Below are positions 24,819-25,499 of a stretch of DNA of 25,499 nucleotides, piece after piece; the first letter of the stretch is position 1; each line of letters begins with the position of its first letter. Origin of the DNA: UBA6115 sp012514225 (GTDB taxonomy: Bacteria > Bacillota > Clostridia > Christensenellales > Aristaeellaceae). A program made the translations under genes and the position numbers. Location: contig DAIOLC010000027.1 of assembly GCA_036756425.1 (NCBI GenBank), forward strand, positions 1 to 25,499, given 5' to 3'. The notes below the pieces were generated by a model, which was given only the letters and a program-made list of their open reading frames with translations, was not told the DNA's origin and did not search any database.

Positions 24819-25220
24819 ATGGAAAGGCCGGACATTTTCCTGGATTCCATCTGCCTGGACTGCGAGTGGGAGCAGGTTCCCGACATGGTCCGCTTTTACG
24901 CGGCGCTGCTGGGCTTTGAGGCGGAGGGCTTGGACGGGGACGTGATGCCGGCGGTCGTCGGCAAGAACGTCAGCCTCTCCTTCCAGCCGGTCAACGGCTA
25001 CCTGGCGCCGACCTGGCCCAACGAAATCAGGGGCCAGCAAAGCCACCTGGACCTGATTGTCAAGGACCTGCCCAAAGCGGTCGCCTACGCCCGTTCCATC
25101 GGGGCCAGGGACGCCCCGGCGCAGTACGGGGACACTTGGTTTGTGATGCTGGACCCGGCGGGGCATCCCTTCTGCCTGACCCTCAACGGGCCGCTGGTCG
25201 CGCATCCCTGGCGGGAATAG
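24819..25220 (+). CDS. VOC family protein (glyoxalase/bleomycin-resistance fold)
   Basis: A 133-residue protein with the paired beta-alpha-beta-beta-beta modules of the vicinal oxygen chelate superfamily: DMVRFYAALLGF in the first module and QQSHLDLIVKDLPKAVAYARSIGA in the second, closing with FVMLDPAGHPFCLTL. H in SHLDLIV is a probable metal ligand, but the C-terminal glutamate common in true glyoxalases is not obvious. AAGGAGGCTT precedes the start. A possible -10 TATATT (24784-24789) lies close upstream, but no good -35 is present. Activity cannot be named; actinobacterial and clostridial relatives are annotated only as VOC proteins. Confidence 0.85.
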   Translation: MERPDIFLDSICLDCEWEQVPDMVRFYAALLGFEAEGLDGDVMPAVVGKNVSLSFQPVNGYLAPTWPNEIRGQQSHLDLIVKDLPKAVAYARSIGARDAPAQYGDTWFVMLDPAGHPFCLTLNGPLVAHPWRE

Positions 25221-25264
25221 GCCGCCAGGGAAGACGGTTGGATAAGACAGGAGCCGGACCTGGG

Positions 25265-25499
25265 CCCGGCTCAGACTGTCAAAAAACCATTTCATGGGAG
25301 GTATCGGAGGGCGAAGCCCTCTGATGGTAATCCGCGGCAGCGACATGTGCGGTGCCGCGGGTTTTGGCTTTAGACAAAACATTTCCGCGAATTTCTGCTG
25401 GCCGTGAGGCAAGCATAGCGATGCCGAACAGGCAGAAATTCCCGTTCCTGCTTAATCAAAGAAGTGTCCGCAGACACTTCTTTGACACACTGAGCCGGG
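25265..25499. repeat. Hairpin-bounded repeat, copy 3 (reaches the window end)
   Basis: The last 279 bases of the window carry no gene. The termini are inverted copies: CCCGGCTCAGACTGTCAAA at 25265-25283 and CCCGGCTCAGTGTGTCAAA on the minus strand at 25481-25499, 17 of 19 identical. Near the right end TCAAAGAAGTGTC (25456-25468) pairs with GACACTTCTTTGA (25473-25485) across CGCA, the same design as the 19513-19538 stem. The left arm begins CAGACTGTCAAAAAACC like the right arm of copy 2. The copy is thus inverted relative to copy 2. Further stems include GGAGGGC-GAA-GCCCTC and GAATTTCTGC/GCAGAAATTC. Confidence 0.7.

Noticed and set aside
25265..25499. A structured non-coding RNA gene or riboswitch
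   Set aside because: The strong stems are explained by the inverted-repeat element shared with 19476-19714; there is no downstream gene in view to regulate and no known riboswitch core was recognised.

Overview
The window looks like chromosome from a high-G+C, strictly anaerobic bacterium, most likely a clostridial-type Bacillota. The evidence is a class III (glycyl-radical) ribonucleotide reductase with its activase, a rubrerythrin, a GTP-dependent PEP carboxykinase, strong GGAGG-type ribosome binding sites and TTGACA/TATAAT promoters. Both ABC solute-binding proteins have signal peptidase I type leaders without a lipobox cysteine. That is unusual for a monoderm and recalls gut lineages such as Christensenellales, but the placement is only an inference. 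No rRNA, tRNA, CRISPR array, transposase, phage gene or recognisable transcription factor was found.

Layout. 1-134: hairpin-bounded intergenic repeat. 171-3195 (minus): GTP-PEP carboxykinase followed by an M20 amidohydrolase. 3402-4589 (plus): class I PLP aminotransferase with its own promoter and terminator. 4896-7814 (minus): a three-gene unit of Gfo/Idh/MocA oxidoreductase, zinc-type medium-chain dehydrogenase and TIM-barrel sugar isomerase/epimerase. 8040-19440 (plus): a long co-directional locus of ten genes, divergent from that unit. It encodes a NagB-like protein, an M24-fold protein, a PIG-L/LmbE deacetylase, a complete RbsABC-type importer, a second M24-fold protein and a second complete RbsABC-type importer. 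19476-19714: a second hairpin-bounded repeat. 19768-23716 (minus): a small ParB-like protein, OsmC, NrdG and NrdD, the last under a promoter with tandem candidate NrdR boxes. 23977-25220 (plus): a 38-residue membrane miniprotein, rubrerythrin and a VOC protein. 25265-25499: a third repeat.

The most interesting part is 4896-19440. Back-to-back -35 boxes at 7909-7985 tie the minus unit (sugar oxidation and isomerisation) to the plus unit (uptake, de-N-acylation, NagB-like chemistry). Both M24-fold proteins have lost the two metal-binding aspartates of the aminopeptidase family, and the NagB-like protein has lost one catalytic-site aspartate while keeping others. Together this suggests an uncharacterised catabolic system for an acylated amino-sugar or amidated/conjugated sugar that is imported by two transporters. 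The substrate cannot be read from the sequence.

The second notable element is a family of roughly 130-240 bp non-coding repeats (three copies, two of them incomplete or at window edges). They have inverted termini and copy-specific palindromes, look like small non-autonomous mobile elements and probably also act as bidirectional terminators.
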